Assembly: GCA_040119125.1 (NCBI GenBank)
Contig: JBEDTR010000008.1
Span: forward strand, 62,001-126,000
Reading direction: 5' to 3'
DNA from: Pacificitalea sp040119125
GTDB lineage: Bacteria > Pseudomonadota > Alphaproteobacteria > Rhodobacterales > Rhodobacteraceae
DNA: 64,000 nt
The stretch's first letter is position 1. Each line of letters starts with the position of its first letter. A program made the position numbers and the translations under genes. This document shows positions 16,414 to 24,974 of this stretch, piece after piece. Below the pieces are notes generated by a model. The model searched no databases, had not been told where the DNA came from, and saw only the letters and a program-made list of their open reading frames with translations.

Positions 16414-18827
16414 CCGCGCACCCGCTCGACCGCCGCCAGCACCCGCTCCGGTGTCGCGGGCGCGTCAAGCGCGGGGTAGGCATCGCCGCAGGCCGCCACC
16501 GCATCGGACAGCGCCATCAGCGCCGAAATCCCCAGCATGAAGGGCGGCTCTCCCACGGCCTTGGACCTATAGATCGTGTCTTCGGCATTCTGTCCGTCCC
16601 ACAGGTCGACGTTGAACACTGGCGGCCTGTCTGAACAGGCGGGGATCTTGTAGGTCGACGGCGCATGGGTGGTCAGGCGACCCGTTGCGTCCCAGACCAG
16701 CTCCTCGGTCGTCAGCCAACCCGCGCCCTGCACATAGCCGCCCTCGATCTGGCCGATATCCAGCGCCGGGTTCAACGAGCTGCCGCAGTCATGCAGGATG
16801 TCCGTCCGAAGGATGCGGTTTTCGCCAGACAGCGTATCAATCGCCACCTCGGTCACTGCTGCGCCATAGGCAAAATAGTAGAACGGTCGCCCGGTGCCGC
16901 GGATGCGGTCCCAGACGATCTTCGGCGTCTTGTAGAACCCCGTGGCGGACAGGCTGATGCGGCCCATATAAGCCTCGGCCACAACGGTCTCGAAGGGGAT
17001 CGCCTCGCCGCCGACATGCACCATGCCGCCTTCGAACCGCACCTGCGCCGGATCGGCCTGATGCTGCTCCGCGATGAACTCCGCCAGCCGGTCGCGTATC
17101 GTGTCGCAGGCGGCTTTCACCGCCATACCGTTCAGGTCCGAGCCCGAGGAGGCCGCAGTGGCGGAGGTATTGGGCACCTTGCCCGTATCGGTCGCAGTGA
17201 TCCGCACCCGGTCGATGCCGATGCCAAAGCGGCTGGCCGCGACCTGCGCCACCTTCTGAAACAGGCCCTGCCCCATTTCGGTGCCGCCGTGGTTCATATG
17301 AACCGAACCGTCCTGATAGACATGCACCAGCGCGCCCGCTTGATTGAGGTGGCTCAGCGTAAAGGAAATGCCGAATTTCACCGGGGTCAGCGCGATGCCG
17401 CGCTTCAGCACCGGGTTGGCGGCGTTCCACTCCGCAATTGCCGCACGGCGGGCGGCATAATCGGAGCTGCGCTCCAACGCATCGACCATCTCATGCAGAA
17501 TGAAATCCTCGACCGGCTGATGATAGGGCGTGGTCTGGCGCGGCACATCCGCGACCGGCTCTGGCACCGCGTCTTCCTGCACCTCGCCCGTCACCCCGCG
17601 GGAGGTCAGATCGGCCTGCGCGCCTTCGGGGCGCGGCTCGACCGAATGTGCGGGCATGGGCGTCGTCTGGCGGGAAATACTCCCGGCGGAAGCATAGAAG
17701 TTGCGCTTGCGCAGCTCCAACGGATCGACCCCCAGCGCATGGGCCAGATGGTCCAGCACCCGCTCTATCCCCAACATGCCTTGCGGCCCGCCAAACCCGC
17801 GATAGGCGGTGGCGGATTGGGTATGGGTCTTCAGCCGGTGGGACGTGATGCGAATATTCGGCAGCCAATAAGCGTTGTCGGCATGCAGCATCGCCCGATC
17901 CGCCACCGGCAGGGACAGGTCCTGCGACCAGCCGCAGCGGCAATATTGGTCGAACTCCACCGCCTGAATGCGCCCTTCGGCATCCACCCCGGCGCGGTAA
18001 TCGATGCGGAAATCATGCCGCTTGCCGGTAATCATCATATCGTCGTCACGGTCGTAACGCATCTTGCAAGGCCGCCCGGTCGCCGCCGCAGCGACCGCAC
18101 AGGCGACGGCCAGCGCGTTGCCCTGACTTTCCTTACCGCCAAAGCCACCGCCCATGCGCCGCACCTCGCAGCGCACGGCATGCATCGGCATGTTCAATGC
18201 CTCGGCCACTTTATGCTGGATTTCGGTCGGATGCTGGGTGGAGGAATGCACGACCATGTCGCCGTTTTCCTGCGGCAGCACCAGCGCCGCCTGCCCTTCC
18301 AGATAGAAATGTTCCTGCCCGCCAAAGGTGATGCTGTCATCGATCACGGTGGCACAGTTCGCAAATCCGGTTGCCGGATCGCCGCGCATATACTCGCGGG
18401 GGCCTTCCTCGAACCGGCTATCGGCGGCGAGCGCATCCTCGATCGTCAGGATCGCGGGCGCCTCGTCATAGTCGATCCGGCCCAATCGCGCGGCGCGACG
18501 CGCGGCGAGATGGCTTTCTGCGACCACCAAAAACAGCGGCATCCCGTGATAGAACACTTCGCCCTCGGCCAGCATCGGCTCATCGTGGGCAGAGGGGGAA
18601 ACGTCATTGGCACCCGGCAGGTCATCGGCGGCCAGCACAGCGATGACACCCGGCGCGGCACGCACATCTGCCAGATCCATCGCCGTGATCCGACCCCGCG
18701 CGATGCGACTCATCCCGAAGGCCAGATGCAGGCAATTGGCGGGCACCGGGATATCGTCGATATAGCGCGCGCCGCCAGTGACATGCAGCGTCGCAGCATC
18801 ATGGGGGAGAGGCTTGTGCACGCTCAT
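16410..18827 (-). CDS. xdhB: Xanthine dehydrogenase molybdopterin-binding subunit XdhB
   Basis: XdhB carries the molybdenum centre that hydroxylates hypoxanthine and xanthine. The 805-residue protein shows the aldehyde oxidase/xanthine dehydrogenase hammerhead (HVTGGARYIDDIPVPANCLH, split here), RRMGGGFGGKESQ, AYRGFGGPQGM, GTEMGQGLFQKV, SGSDLNGMAVKAAC and the catalytic Glu in KAVGEPPFMLG. It is somewhat longer than the 777-residue Rhodobacter capsulatus subunit because of an extra Pro/Glu-rich segment at about residues 386-429, flanked by repeated RQTTP motifs. The ATG at 18827 overlaps the xdhA stop, which rules out an upstream start. Confidence 0.93.
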   Translation of the reverse strand: MSVHKPLPHDAATLHVTGGARYIDDIPVPANCLHLAFGMSRIARGRITAMDLADVRAAPGVIAVLAADDLPGANDVSPSAHDEPMLAEGEVFYHGMPLFLVVAESHLAARRAARLGRIDYDEAPAILTIEDALAADSRFEEGPREYMRGDPATGFANCATVIDDSITFGGQEHFYLEGQAALVLPQENGDMVVHSSTQHPTEIQHKVAEALNMPMHAVRCEVRRMGGGFGGKESQGNALAVACAVAAAATGRPCKMRYDRDDDMMITGKRHDFRIDYRAGVDAEGRIQAVEFDQYCRCGWSQDLSLPVADRAMLHADNAYWLPNIRITSHRLKTHTQSATAYRGFGGPQGMLGIERVLDHLAHALGVDPLELRKRNFYASAGSISRQTTPMPAHSVEPRPEGAQADLTSRGVTGEVQEDAVPEPVADVPRQTTPYHQPVEDFILHEMVDALERSSDYAARRAAIAEWNAANPVLKRGIALTPVKFGISFTLSHLNQAGALVHVYQDGSVHMNHGGTEMGQGLFQKVAQVAASRFGIGIDRVRITATDTGKVPNTSATAASSGSDLNGMAVKAACDTIRDRLAEFIAEQHQADPAQVRFEGGMVHVGGEAIPFETVVAEAYMGRISLSATGFYKTPKIVWDRIRGTGRPFYYFAYGAAVTEVAIDTLSGENRILRTDILHDCGSSLNPALDIGQIEGGYVQGAGWLTTEELVWDATGRLTTHAPSTYKIPACSDRPPVFNVDLWDGQNAEDTIYRSKAVGEPPFMLGISALMALSDAVAACGDAYPALDAPATPERVLAAVERVRG
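17526..17672. repeat. Short direct repeat flanking an in-frame insertion in xdhB
   Basis: GGGCGTGGTCTGGCG at 17526-17540 and GGGCGTCGTCTGGCG at 17658-17672 differ by one base and lie 132 bp (44 codons) apart in the same frame. Both encode RQTTP. The segment between is rich in Pro, Glu and Ala and is not part of the usual XdhB fold. Confidence 0.7.
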
Positions 18828-20182
18828 GCGGTCACCTCCAGCACACGCGGGGCGCCATTTTCCCGTTCCAGCCAATAGCGGCGCAGCATGTTGCGCGCGG
18901 AAGACAGGCGATAGTCAGCAGAGGCCCGCATATCACTAAGGGGCTGAAAGTCTTCTGCGAAACACGGCAGCGCTGAGGTCACCGTCGCCTCGGACCACGG
19001 CTGTCCCAGCAAGGCTGCCTCGACCGCGGTGGCGCGTTTCGGGGTTGCCGCCATGCCGCCAAAGGCAATCCGCACCGCGCTGACATGCCCCTCGTTCACC
19101 GTGACGTTAAACGCTCCGCAGACAGCGGAGATATCCTGATCAAACCGTTTCGACAGCTTATAGATCCGTAGCGTGTCGGGCTGGCGGGGCAGGCTCACGG
19201 CCTCGACGAATTCGCCTCGGGCGCGGTCCTGCTTGCCATAGGTGACAAAGAATTCTTCCAGCGGCAGGCTGCGGCGTGTGTCGCCTTTGCGCAGATGTAA
19301 CGTCGCGCCTAGCGCCATGAGCGCAGGCGGGCTGTCGCCAATAGGCGAGCCGTTTGCGATATTGCCCCCGACCGTTGCAGCGTTGCGCACTTGGGTGGAG
19401 CCGAACCTGCGCAGCATCTCAGCGAAATCGGCATGATACGGTGCGATTGCCTCGCGCAGCGCCGTCATGGAGGTCAACGCACCGATGCGGATCTCAGTGT
19501 CGGTCACGGTAACGCCCCGCAGGTCGTCGCAACGGTGCAGGAAACAGACAGCGGGTAGCTCTCGCAACTGCTTCGTCACCCAGAGCCCGACATCCGTGGC
19601 ACCTGCGATCAGAGTGGCATCCGGATTGTCGGCATACCAATCCGCCAGTTCATCGGCGGAACCGGGCAGGAAGGCCGGTGGCTCAGCGTGCGGCGCAGGC
19701 GTGTCGTGAACCCAGTCAGGCACCGGTGCATCCGCGGCGGCCTCGGCAGCACGAATGATCGGCGCGTAGCCGGTGCAGCGACACAGATTGCCGGCCAGCT
19801 GATCGTCATGATCGCGCTGCCCGTTCCGATGAGCGGTCGCCATGGATACGATAAATCCCGGCGTGCAGAATCCACATTGAGAGCCGTGTTTTTCTATCAT
19901 CGCCGTCTGGACGGGGTGCAATTCCCCACGCGGCGAAGCGATGCCCTCGACGGTGCGCACGGCTTTGCCATGCAACTGCGGCATCAGCAGAATGCAGGCA
20001 TTCAGCGCCTGCGCACCCGTGGCATCGGTCACCATCACGGTGCATGCACCGCAGTCGCCTTCGTTACAGCCTTCTTTGGTGCCGGTCAGGCCGCGCTCTT
20101 CGCGAAGCCAGTCGAGCAAGGTGCGAGTGGGGTCTGGATCCACGCGCACGGTCTCTCCGTTCAGAAGAAACGAGATCGCCAT
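18824..20182 (-). CDS. xdhA: Xanthine dehydrogenase iron-sulfur/FAD subunit XdhA
   Basis: XdhA passes electrons from the XdhB molybdenum centre through two 2Fe-2S clusters and FAD to NAD+. The 452-residue protein has the plant-type ferredoxin motif GCNEGDCGACTV (about residues 40-50), the second cluster motifs QCGFCTPG and CRCTGY, then a FAD domain (LIAGATDVGLWVTKQ, AATVGGNIANGSPIGDSPP). The ATG at 20182 is preferred to a TTG two codons upstream. It is the first gene of the purine locus; the 267-bp gap upstream should hold the promoter. Confidence 0.93.
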   Translation of the reverse strand: MAISFLLNGETVRVDPDPTRTLLDWLREERGLTGTKEGCNEGDCGACTVMVTDATGAQALNACILLMPQLHGKAVRTVEGIASPRGELHPVQTAMIEKHGSQCGFCTPGFIVSMATAHRNGQRDHDDQLAGNLCRCTGYAPIIRAAEAAADAPVPDWVHDTPAPHAEPPAFLPGSADELADWYADNPDATLIAGATDVGLWVTKQLRELPAVCFLHRCDDLRGVTVTDTEIRIGALTSMTALREAIAPYHADFAEMLRRFGSTQVRNAATVGGNIANGSPIGDSPPALMALGATLHLRKGDTRRSLPLEEFFVTYGKQDRARGEFVEAVSLPRQPDTLRIYKLSKRFDQDISAVCGAFNVTVNEGHVSAVRIAFGGMAATPKRATAVEAALLGQPWSEATVTSALPCFAEDFQPLSDMRASADYRLSSARNMLRRYWLERENGAPRVLEVTA

Positions 20183-20329
20183 ATGCAATGCCTGCCGCTG
20201 TCTCTCCGCTGGGACCGTGGATGCGTCTCCGCCCGATGCGGCGTAAAGCGGATGACGCGGCCCGACATTCAGTCAAACGAAGACGACCGGTTTTGGCAAG
20301 CGTGCCGCACGGGAAATCTGCCACAACGA

Positions 20330-20343
20330 CGTGCAGATGCACG
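20330..20343. promoter_or_regulatory. Candidate operator upstream of xdhA
   Basis: CGTGCAGATGCACG is a perfect inverted repeat (6-bp arms, 2-base centre) about 150 bp upstream of the xdhA start in a non-coding gap. Its form suits a dimeric regulator such as a GntR- or LysR-type protein. No regulator gene is adjacent and the site is unproven. Apart from it and the repeat at 20422, the 267-bp gap shows nothing I can name. Confidence 0.35.
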
Positions 20344-20421
20344 TTTGCGGGCAGAACTTAATGAAAATGTCAGGGTAAGCCGCAGTTAAGTCTGGCTGGG
20401 ACGGGCATCGCCACGCTTCCA

Positions 20422-20436
20422 CTGCCTGTCAGGCAG
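20422..20436 (-). other. Inverted repeat after the receiver gene
   Basis: CTGCCTG-T-CAGGCAG is a perfect 7-bp inverted repeat just beyond the stop of the receiver gene on the minus strand. There is no T run. It could slow polymerase or form a small terminator-like hairpin. Confidence 0.3.
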
Positions 20437-20449
20437 ATGAAGCCGGGGG

Positions 20450-20821
20450 TCAGGCGGAGACCTGATCCTCCAAAATCGGGCAGCAGCGTTTCAGCGCGGA
20501 AGCATCCAGCGGCTTCTCGATATAATCGAAGCCCTCGACCTGCCCGCTGAAATTGGATTTGTCGTAGCCGGACGCAAAGATCACATGCACACCCTGATCG
20601 GCGAGTTTGCGACCCAGCTCGAAGCTGGTGCAACCACGACCGACATTAATGTCGAGCAGAGCATGGGTGAATTCACCCCGCTGGGCGAGCTTCTCCGCTG
20701 CCTCCAGCCGATGGGCAACGCTGATCTCTCCGACACCCATGCTGCGCAGCATATCCTCGGTGTCGAGCGCGATGATGACCTCATCCTCAAGGTATAAAAG
20801 TCTAACTTGCGAAGATGTCAT
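20450..20821 (-). CDS. Single-domain response regulator (receiver only)
   Basis: A 123-residue receiver domain without an output domain. It has the acidic pair in LYLEDEVIIALD, the phospho-acceptor Asp in ALLDINVGRG, FASGYD, and the conserved Lys in YIEKPLD. The gene starts inside the 3' end of the large HWE kinase gene (20-bp overlap), so the two are translated together and the receiver is very probably a target or phosphate sink of that kinase. The arrangement resembles the single-domain LovR that partners LovK in Caulobacter. Confidence 0.85.
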   Translation of the reverse strand: MTSSQVRLLYLEDEVIIALDTEDMLRSMGVGEISVAHRLEAAEKLAQRGEFTHALLDINVGRGCTSFELGRKLADQGVHVIFASGYDKSNFSGQVEGFDYIEKPLDASALKRCCPILEDQVSA

Positions 20822-23800
20822 CGAAAAACCTGTCTTCTTGTTTCAAGAGTTGCACACTCGGAACCCGGATAACGCAGAGCAGACCTTCTGGTTCCCAAGA
20901 AAATTCTATCGATCCGTCGAGAGTGGTCTCGACAGTCGAGCGGATCAGCTGGCTCCCAAAGCCCGTTCGGGTAGGTAACGCGGTGACCGGGCCTCCGGTT
21001 TCACGCCATGTGAAAACGAATTCATCCGCCTCCCCGTCATCGACCCTTTTCCAGGCGAGAGAGACCTGCCCGTCAGGGGTGGAAAATGCGCCGAATTTCG
21101 CGGCATTCGTCGCCAGTTCGTGAAACGCGGTTGCCAAGGCCAAGGAGGTGCGCGGGCTCAACTGAATATTGCGACCCCGCACACGCACCCGGTCGGGGCC
21201 GTAGACAGCCGTCAGTTCAGGTTCGATGATTTGCCGGATGCGCGTGGCGCCACCGACGGTATTCGACAGCAGGGAATGCGTTTTTGAAAGCGCCTGAATG
21301 CGCTTGGTCAGCGTCTTCATCGCGTCAGTGTCATGGCGCGCGTCCCGCGCGGCGCGGTTCACCAGCGCGACGACATTGGCGAGGATGTTTTTCACCCGGT
21401 GCTGCAGCTCGCGCATCAGACGACGCTGTTCATATTTCAAACGCTCGTCATCAGTGATGTCGTGAACATTGATCCCGATACCGGTGGTTTCGCCGCCAAA
21501 GCGCACCGGATACCAATCGACCTCCCAGATGCGGGGATCGTCATCGGTTCCCGTCGTCTCGCGCCCCGCCTCGAACCGCATGCCCAATACCGGCGCTCCG
21601 GTCGACAGAACGCTACGGACGGATTCGTGGATCACCTCATCCGCGCCGGGCACTAGACCCGCGATGGATTGGCCGGTCAGATCCTGCGGCTGGGCCCCGG
21701 TCAGCGCGGCGAAACGCCGGTTGGCGCGGATGACGCGCATGTCAGGATCAATCAAGCCCATCGCCAACGGCGAGACATTGTAGACCTCCTCAACCTCCGC
21801 CAACCGGGATTCGGCCAGCAGCCGGTTTTGCTCGGCCTGCCGGGCCAGCGCATCCTCGGCGCTGACATCGGTGAGCGTGAACACCACACCCGACGATGTT
21901 TCACGCTCCGTATGGTAGGGCACCACCTGAGCAGAAAACACGCGGTCGTCTTCGCCATCGATGAACCGCGCGGTCTGGGCTTCTCCGCTGCGCGCCACCT
22001 CCTTGCACAGGGAAAGCAACCGATCCCCGTCGATGCGGCTGCTGATTTCCTCTAACGGGCGTCCCCGGTCATGATCGGCAAAACTGAAGATCGAGAGGGC
22101 TTCTGGCGTGAAACTGCGCAGCCGGAGGTTCTGATCGAGAAACACGGTCGGCACCCGGATCGCACGGATCAGGTTGGCGAGATCGGCATTGGCCTCGTTG
22201 ACCTCGTGAATCTTGTTTTGCAATTCCTCGTTGGTGGTCGAAAGCTCCTCATTGGCGGATTGAAGCTCCTCGTTCATCGACATCATTTCTTCGTTGGAGC
22301 TTTTCAACTCCTCGTTCGATGTCTCAAGTTCCTCGATATTGGAGCGGATTGTCTGGCGCGCCTCGTCCAGTTCCTTCTCCAGCGCGTCGACATAAATGCT
22401 GTCTACCGAACCTGATCCTGCGCCCGACGGGTCGCGTGATTGCATACGGTCGGGCCGGAGGTCCATCTGGTCCCGCAACACCACCAGCAATCCGCCGCCT
22501 TTCAGATCCTCGCAGCTAATCACGATGCGAACCTGACGCCCGTCCAGTTCGCCCTGATACTCAATTTCGGTGGTGTCAGATTTCAGCCCCATGCCATTCA
22601 GAAGCCGACGCAGAGCGGGCTCCAATTCTGGCTTGATGAGCGCGCGCACCGACATGTCCGGCGCGCCGGGACGGATCTGCAAGTAGGGGGCCGCAGTCTC
22701 GGACGCGTAGAGAAGCTCTTGCTCAGCCGATAGATGCAGGAAGGCCGGGGTATAGCGGCGCAGCAATGTCTCGGCATAGGGCAGCCGGGTCAGGCTATCT
22801 GTGCTGTCATCCTCCAACGGGGCGCCGGGGGCGACCTTACGCGGGGTGGCTGACTGAACCAGCCGCAGGGGCACGGCTGGTCCTTTGCGCCGACGAAACA
22901 GGCGTTGGCGGGCGTCGATCTCGCTAAAGCAATCGTCAATGATCCGCGGACTTTCCGACGGCCCGAGAAACAGAAAGCCGTCCTCGCGCAACGCATAGTG
23001 AAAGACGTGGATCGCAAGGTCCTGAAGATAACTGTCGAAATAGATCGTTACATTTCGGCACGAGACCAGATCCAGACGCGAAAATGGCGGATCCTTGATA
23101 AGGCTCTGACTGGAGAACTTCACCATGTCGCGCAGTTTGGCAGACACCTCGTAGCCTTCCGGGGTCGAGATGAAAAACTCGGTCAGGAATTCCCCGGGCA
23201 CTTCGTCGATGATTGAATTGGGATAGATACCGCGCCGCGCGACAGCCAGCGCATCATCGTCGATATCGGTCGCAAAGATCGACACGCGCGGGTGGACATC
23301 GTCACGCTCCACCTCGCGGGCGACCAGCATCGCAATGGTATAAGCCTCCTGCCCGGTGGAACAGCCCGGCACCCAGATCCGCAACTCGTCGTCACGGCCA
23401 CGCCCCTCGATGATGCGGGGGAGCACCTTGGAACGCAGCTTATCGAAGGCGTCATCATCCCGAAAGAAGCTGGTCACATTGATGAGCAGATCGCGGAACA
23501 GCCGCGCGGCCTCGTCCTTGTTCGATACTAATTCGCGCAGATAGGCATCAGGCGCGGTAATCCCCAGCACCGACATCCGCACCGCCAGTCGGCGCAGCAG
23601 CGTGGCCCGTTTGTAATGGCGGAAATCGTGGCCGGTGCGATAGCGAACATGCTGCGCAACACGGTCAATGAATTCGGCATCTGAAAGGATTTCGGGATGC
23701 AGTCCGCTGCGGCGCTGGAAATAATCGTCGAGCATCGACATCATTTCACCGGTAGGCAGCACCAGATCGACCGCACCTGTCTTCATCACGGCGCGGGGCA

Positions 23801-24308
23801 TGCCATCGTATTTCGCCTGCCCTGGATCCTGCGCCAGAACCAACCCGCCATGTTCCTTGATCGCCTGCGCACCGCGACTGCCGTCACTGCCCGTCCCCGA
23901 AAGCACGATACCAACCGCAGAGTCGCCCGCCTGCTCTGCGATCGAAGTCATCAAGATATCGATCGGCCGCCGCTGACCCCGCGGACTGTCAAAAGGCGCA
24001 AGGCGCAGCTTGCCGTTTTGGAGGGTAAGCGCCTTATTGGGAGGGATGAGGTAGATCGAGCCCGGCACCACCGTCTGGTCGTCCTGCGCCGTCAGAACAG
24101 GGCTGCGGGTATGTTTCGACAGAAGATCCGACAGCATGCTGTCGTGATGCGGGTCGAGATGCTGCACCAGAATAAAAACGAATTCATGATGGTCCGGCAC
24201 CCCATCCAGAAGCTGTTGTAAGGCCTCCAGCCCACCGGCGGATGCCCCGACCCCGACGATAACGGGGCCCTGCGCCGGCTGGGCGTGAGTGTCTGCTTGC
24301 TGCGTCAT
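20802..24308 (-). CDS. CheB-CheR-PAS-PAS-HWE hybrid sensor histidine kinase
   Basis: A 1168-residue cytoplasmic protein. Residues 15-200 are a CheB methylesterase domain (GVGASAGGLEAL with Ser23, VQHLDPHH, LSGTGSDG). Residues 215-470 are a CheR methyltransferase (FFRDDDAF, WVPGCSTGQEAYTIA, LVSCRNVTIYF). Residues 640-710 are a coiled coil of NEEL/SNEE heptads. Two PAS domains follow at about 715-840 and 840-955. The C-terminus is an HWE kinase: phospho-acceptor His970 in RELQHRVKN, the histidine N-box HELATNAAKFGA and the WRE motif. No chemoreceptor genes are near. It is cotranscribed with the receiver and divergent from a LOV gene. Confidence 0.92.
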   Translation of the reverse strand: MTQQADTHAQPAQGPVIVGVGASAGGLEALQQLLDGVPDHHEFVFILVQHLDPHHDSMLSDLLSKHTRSPVLTAQDDQTVVPGSIYLIPPNKALTLQNGKLRLAPFDSPRGQRRPIDILMTSIAEQAGDSAVGIVLSGTGSDGSRGAQAIKEHGGLVLAQDPGQAKYDGMPRAVMKTGAVDLVLPTGEMMSMLDDYFQRRSGLHPEILSDAEFIDRVAQHVRYRTGHDFRHYKRATLLRRLAVRMSVLGITAPDAYLRELVSNKDEAARLFRDLLINVTSFFRDDDAFDKLRSKVLPRIIEGRGRDDELRIWVPGCSTGQEAYTIAMLVAREVERDDVHPRVSIFATDIDDDALAVARRGIYPNSIIDEVPGEFLTEFFISTPEGYEVSAKLRDMVKFSSQSLIKDPPFSRLDLVSCRNVTIYFDSYLQDLAIHVFHYALREDGFLFLGPSESPRIIDDCFSEIDARQRLFRRRKGPAVPLRLVQSATPRKVAPGAPLEDDSTDSLTRLPYAETLLRRYTPAFLHLSAEQELLYASETAAPYLQIRPGAPDMSVRALIKPELEPALRRLLNGMGLKSDTTEIEYQGELDGRQVRIVISCEDLKGGGLLVVLRDQMDLRPDRMQSRDPSGAGSGSVDSIYVDALEKELDEARQTIRSNIEELETSNEELKSSNEEMMSMNEELQSANEELSTTNEELQNKIHEVNEANADLANLIRAIRVPTVFLDQNLRLRSFTPEALSIFSFADHDRGRPLEEISSRIDGDRLLSLCKEVARSGEAQTARFIDGEDDRVFSAQVVPYHTERETSSGVVFTLTDVSAEDALARQAEQNRLLAESRLAEVEEVYNVSPLAMGLIDPDMRVIRANRRFAALTGAQPQDLTGQSIAGLVPGADEVIHESVRSVLSTGAPVLGMRFEAGRETTGTDDDPRIWEVDWYPVRFGGETTGIGINVHDITDDERLKYEQRRLMRELQHRVKNILANVVALVNRAARDARHDTDAMKTLTKRIQALSKTHSLLSNTVGGATRIRQIIEPELTAVYGPDRVRVRGRNIQLSPRTSLALATAFHELATNAAKFGAFSTPDGQVSLAWKRVDDGEADEFVFTWRETGGPVTALPTRTGFGSQLIRSTVETTLDGSIEFSWEPEGLLCVIRVPSVQLLKQEDRFFDDIFAS

Positions 24309-24405
24309 CAGGCTCCGTCGCTCGCAACTTCGATCAATTGGTCCAAATTGTAGATAGTCTTACCCTGCCGGGTGAAAACACAATAATGCGTAAAGAGGGC
24401 CCCGG

Positions 24406-24957
24406 ATGCTCGAACAAACCGCCATTAATGGCGTGCAAATGGCCATTGATCGGCTGCCGATCGCACTGACAATCGCGGACGCTTCGCGGCCGGACTGTCC
24501 GCTCATCGCGGCCAATGAACGATTTCAGAAAATCACGGGTTACGCGCCCGCCGCGGTGATTGGCCAGAACTGCAGGTTCCTGCAGGTCGGCTGCGAAGGG
24601 TCGGAAAATGACGCGGCGCGGGACGCTATCCGCGCCGCAATTAGCCACGCGCGCGGGATCGAGGTGGTGTTGCGCAACCGCACCCGTGAAGGAGAGCCGT
24701 TCGACAATTTTCTCATCATGCACACGGTCACTCTCGGCCACGGGCGCAGCCCCGCTATCGTCGGATCCCAGTTCCGCATTTCCGGGCGCACCACCGATGC
24801 TGAGGTGACCGAACAGGCCAACCAAGTGCGCGACACCCTGTCGCGCCTCAACTTTCAGCGCAACAAGCTGCGCGACGAGCGATATCGCAGCCTTGCCCGG
24901 TCTTCTGTCGAGCTGGTGCGCACCTGGAATTACCGGCGCTCCGGACAATGCGGCTGA
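24406..24957 (+). CDS. Short LOV (blue-light sensor) domain protein
   Basis: A 183-residue protein with one LOV-type PAS domain. The signature GQNCRFLQ contains the photoactive cysteine (Cys56). The other flavin contacts are also in place: Asn91 (RNRTREG), Asn101 (FDNFL) and Gln122 (GSQF). After the core comes a charged helix (residues 130-175) that could dimerise or contact a partner; there is no kinase or DNA-binding output. Short LOV proteins bind FMN and form a cysteinyl adduct in blue light. The gene is transcribed away from the HWE kinase across a 97-bp gap, so the two probably form one signalling unit. Canonical photochemistry is inferred from these residues. Confidence 0.87.
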   Translation: MLEQTAINGVQMAIDRLPIALTIADASRPDCPLIAANERFQKITGYAPAAVIGQNCRFLQVGCEGSENDAARDAIRAAISHARGIEVVLRNRTREGEPFDNFLIMHTVTLGHGRSPAIVGSQFRISGRTTDAEVTEQANQVRDTLSRLNFQRNKLRDERYRSLARSSVELVRTWNYRRSGQCG

Positions 24958-24974
24958 CACGCGCGCGCCCTCGC

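Noticed and set aside
16665..18878. 737-codon open frame on the plus strand
   Set aside because: Antisense to xdhB; no recognisable domain and the true gene on the other strand is certain.
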